Below the pieces are notes generated by a model, which ran no database searches, was not told the origin of the DNA, and was given only the letters and a program-made list of their open reading frames with translations. A DNA stretch of 60,626 nt. Source: an uncultured Chloroflexota bacterium. GTDB lineage: Bacteria; Chloroflexota; UBA11872; UBA12225. Positions 60,301 to 60,626 of the stretch are shown in pieces. Position 1 is the first letter of the stretch, and every line of letters begins with the position of its first letter. A program made the translations under genes and the position numbers. The stretch lies in contig CADCTC010000095.1 of the NCBI GenBank assembly GCA_902805635.1, positions 1-60,626 of the forward strand, written 5' to 3'.

Positions 60301-60626
60301 GCGGCTTCCGAGTCCAACGGCGCAACTTCACGGGCCCGTCGCGCGCAGTCAAGTGCCTCCGCAGGTTCCCCACAGACCAAGTGTCCCCACGCCGCGTTTG
60401 TGTGCGCCTTCGGTTCACCAGGATTGAGTTGGCGCGCTTGGAGAAAGCGTTCGCGCGCCGTTGGGAACTCTCCGAGTTGTGCAGCTGCGGCGCCCTGGTT
60501 GGTGAGGAGCCTGAAGCGCAGCTCGCTTGAGACGTACTCGTTCGCAAGACTGGACTCGATCTCGTGCAGCAAGTCAGTCGCGGCTCGGGAGCGGCACGTG
60601 CGGAGAAGATCTCGGGCGACATCGAT
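57387..60626 (-). CDS. TPR-GreAB-C-like-PIN protein (5' end outside the window)
   Basis: At least 1079 aa. The frame stays open past the TTG at 60572 to the window edge, so the start is missing. The first 560 residues are TPR-like helical pairs (AWGHLVCGEPAEALDCARRAREVAP, GHWLLERGEYRDARGYLERA, KGFLLLFLHRPEDAASALALARAADP). Around 58620-58830 follows a GreA/GreB-C-like beta domain (FTIVDGGPV, DPYAGRLLQAKKGDVLSL, CEVLELLSPY). Around 57950-58310 is a PIN-like region (APIVIDLPALL, ATIDELRD, DDLDREAQFVARA) carrying candidate acidic residues, and a helical C-terminus ends the protein. From memory, TPR-GreAB-C-PIN proteins were predicted by comparative genomics to act in conflict or defence. A nuclease role is inferred. 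The codon use is less GC-biased than in neighbours. Confidence 0.85.
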   Translation of the reverse strand: MDVARDLLRTCRSRAATDLLHEIESSLANEYVSSELRFRLLTNQGAAAAQLGEFPTARERFLQARQLNPGEPKAHTNAAWGHLVCGEPAEALDCARRAREVAPLDSEAAAVLLRALQALPDPGAVHGLLVNEPWLQDDPACCVALGHWLLERGEYRDARGYLERARTANPGDPHVLAELGAAIVALVQEQLAANHPLPWLLPPDSQADLDLADDLLSTALSVLNTYESPHPRNAALVTRAAARAVRGRQKEALADCETVLRHEPGNETALRNKGFLLLFLHRPEDAASALALARAADPWGTALPLAHAYNLSGRHREAVDLLEPLWRARDGHLPADQVGGLLMRSYHGLGQASDAERLVAELLADPDASTLATVADFRQHEGKLDVAAELFESALQSATSSERDLVFLQLAKLQLQRKEFAAARDLFKEIADFASSNDATRGYVLALYETKEYREALEVCQRVRANGSMDPGVATIEAAILETFDLLAEAISLRQALCDVEPTTLDHVLRLAIMEYRQGHQADARATLRRIPAATLTDPVTIIQVAELRSILGEPDVLPLAFKARRLGYGLQAIHRSYRSLFMNHEHAEAHLLAPPDEVAVGASVRVSLDGRDKVFTIVDGGPVTNDLGEIGAGDPYAGRLLQAKKGDVLSLPRPFGGEQSCEVLELLSPYVFAFQQSMGNYAELFPQQTDIQMFSFSPDDPSQVLAILDRGRERAEELLSIYDRKLLTIGALAELLGKKFPAVWAALRHRMDARVFVSPGTPDRLASAQAQVASHAPIVIDLPALLTITWLDLEETLAQLPFNLFAAQATIDELRDVLLFEHTGKRRAGNLYSREGSLALQEESSDDLDREAQFVARAIAFVEAHCTITASRLPIELSDSKRQELMRVFGEPSFASAALSAELNAMLLSDDLVTQMLALQQFQVPSAATHELLAALVANELLDEDELFECACRLIESRYRHVPVNAKLLVWATASGSGADLRRAEECFASLSDPDCTEESALIVAADVISWASLAPVSGSLWRVLVSLAASAAIKGRRTEAVAAKLARRVGARLAGRPLAARRAMDAIVSIARTGALP

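Overview
High-GC bacterial DNA with short intergenic gaps, Tat-type lipoprotein solute-binding proteins (twin Arg followed by an LAAC/VAAC lipobox), many GTG and TTG starts, and dispersed copies of a CCGTTCGCCCTGAGC(T/C)TGTCGAAGGG repeat. Gene content and protein style suggest a soil or sediment Chloroflexota-like organism. That is a judgement from general knowledge, because the window has no rRNA or other phylogenetic marker. No tRNA, rRNA, CRISPR array, IS element or phage gene was recognised.

Layout. 1-2.4 kb: the tail of a glycoside hydrolase, an HPr-kinase-like P-loop protein and a secreted His/Thr/Gly-rich repeat protein. 2.4-11.1 kb: a minus-strand catabolic block that, read from its promoter end, holds a sugar-binding lipoprotein, an enolase-superfamily dehydratase, a sugar-phosphate-isomerase-like TIM barrel, an aldo/keto reductase, a membrane protein ending in a stand-alone DHp domain, a Gfo/Idh/MocA oxidoreductase and a large alpha-helical protein. 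11.3-19.6 kb: thiolase, VOC protein, MFS exporter, hydantoinase/oxoprolinase A and B subunits, and an SDR. 19.7-30.5 kb: a mixed region with two APH-type kinases, an epoxide-hydrolase-like protein, a GAF-DHp protein, GNAT, HpcH aldolase, methyltransferase, small membrane proteins and two gene remnants. 30.5-33 kb: sulfatase and esterase. 33.1-54.8 kb: a second, modular catabolic island with two sugar-type regulators (GntR-LacI and GntR-UTRA), four more binding lipoproteins, three Gfo/Idh/MocA oxidoreductases, a 2-hydroxyacid dehydrogenase, a creatininase-family protein, a glycoside hydrolase, a DapA-family lyase, a second enolase-superfamily enzyme and two large helical proteins. 54.9-57 kb: two transporters. 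57-60.6 kb: a ParB-like small protein and a long TPR-GreAB-C-like-PIN protein that runs off the window.

How it fits together. Most of the window looks like machinery for taking up and degrading unusual carbohydrates or sugar acids. Lipoproteins bind the substrate outside the cell. Gfo/Idh, AKR and hydroxyacid dehydrogenases oxidise or reduce it. Enolase-superfamily enzymes dehydrate it, and DapA and HpcH aldolases split the resulting keto acids. Five binding proteins are present but no ABC permease or ATPase gene, so they probably share a transporter encoded elsewhere. A near-identical 16-bp operator upstream of the GntR-LacI regulator and upstream of one binding-protein gene ties that module together. 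The least ordinary items are two proteins that share a histidine-kinase DHp tail with no ATPase domain, and the TPR-GreAB-C-PIN protein.
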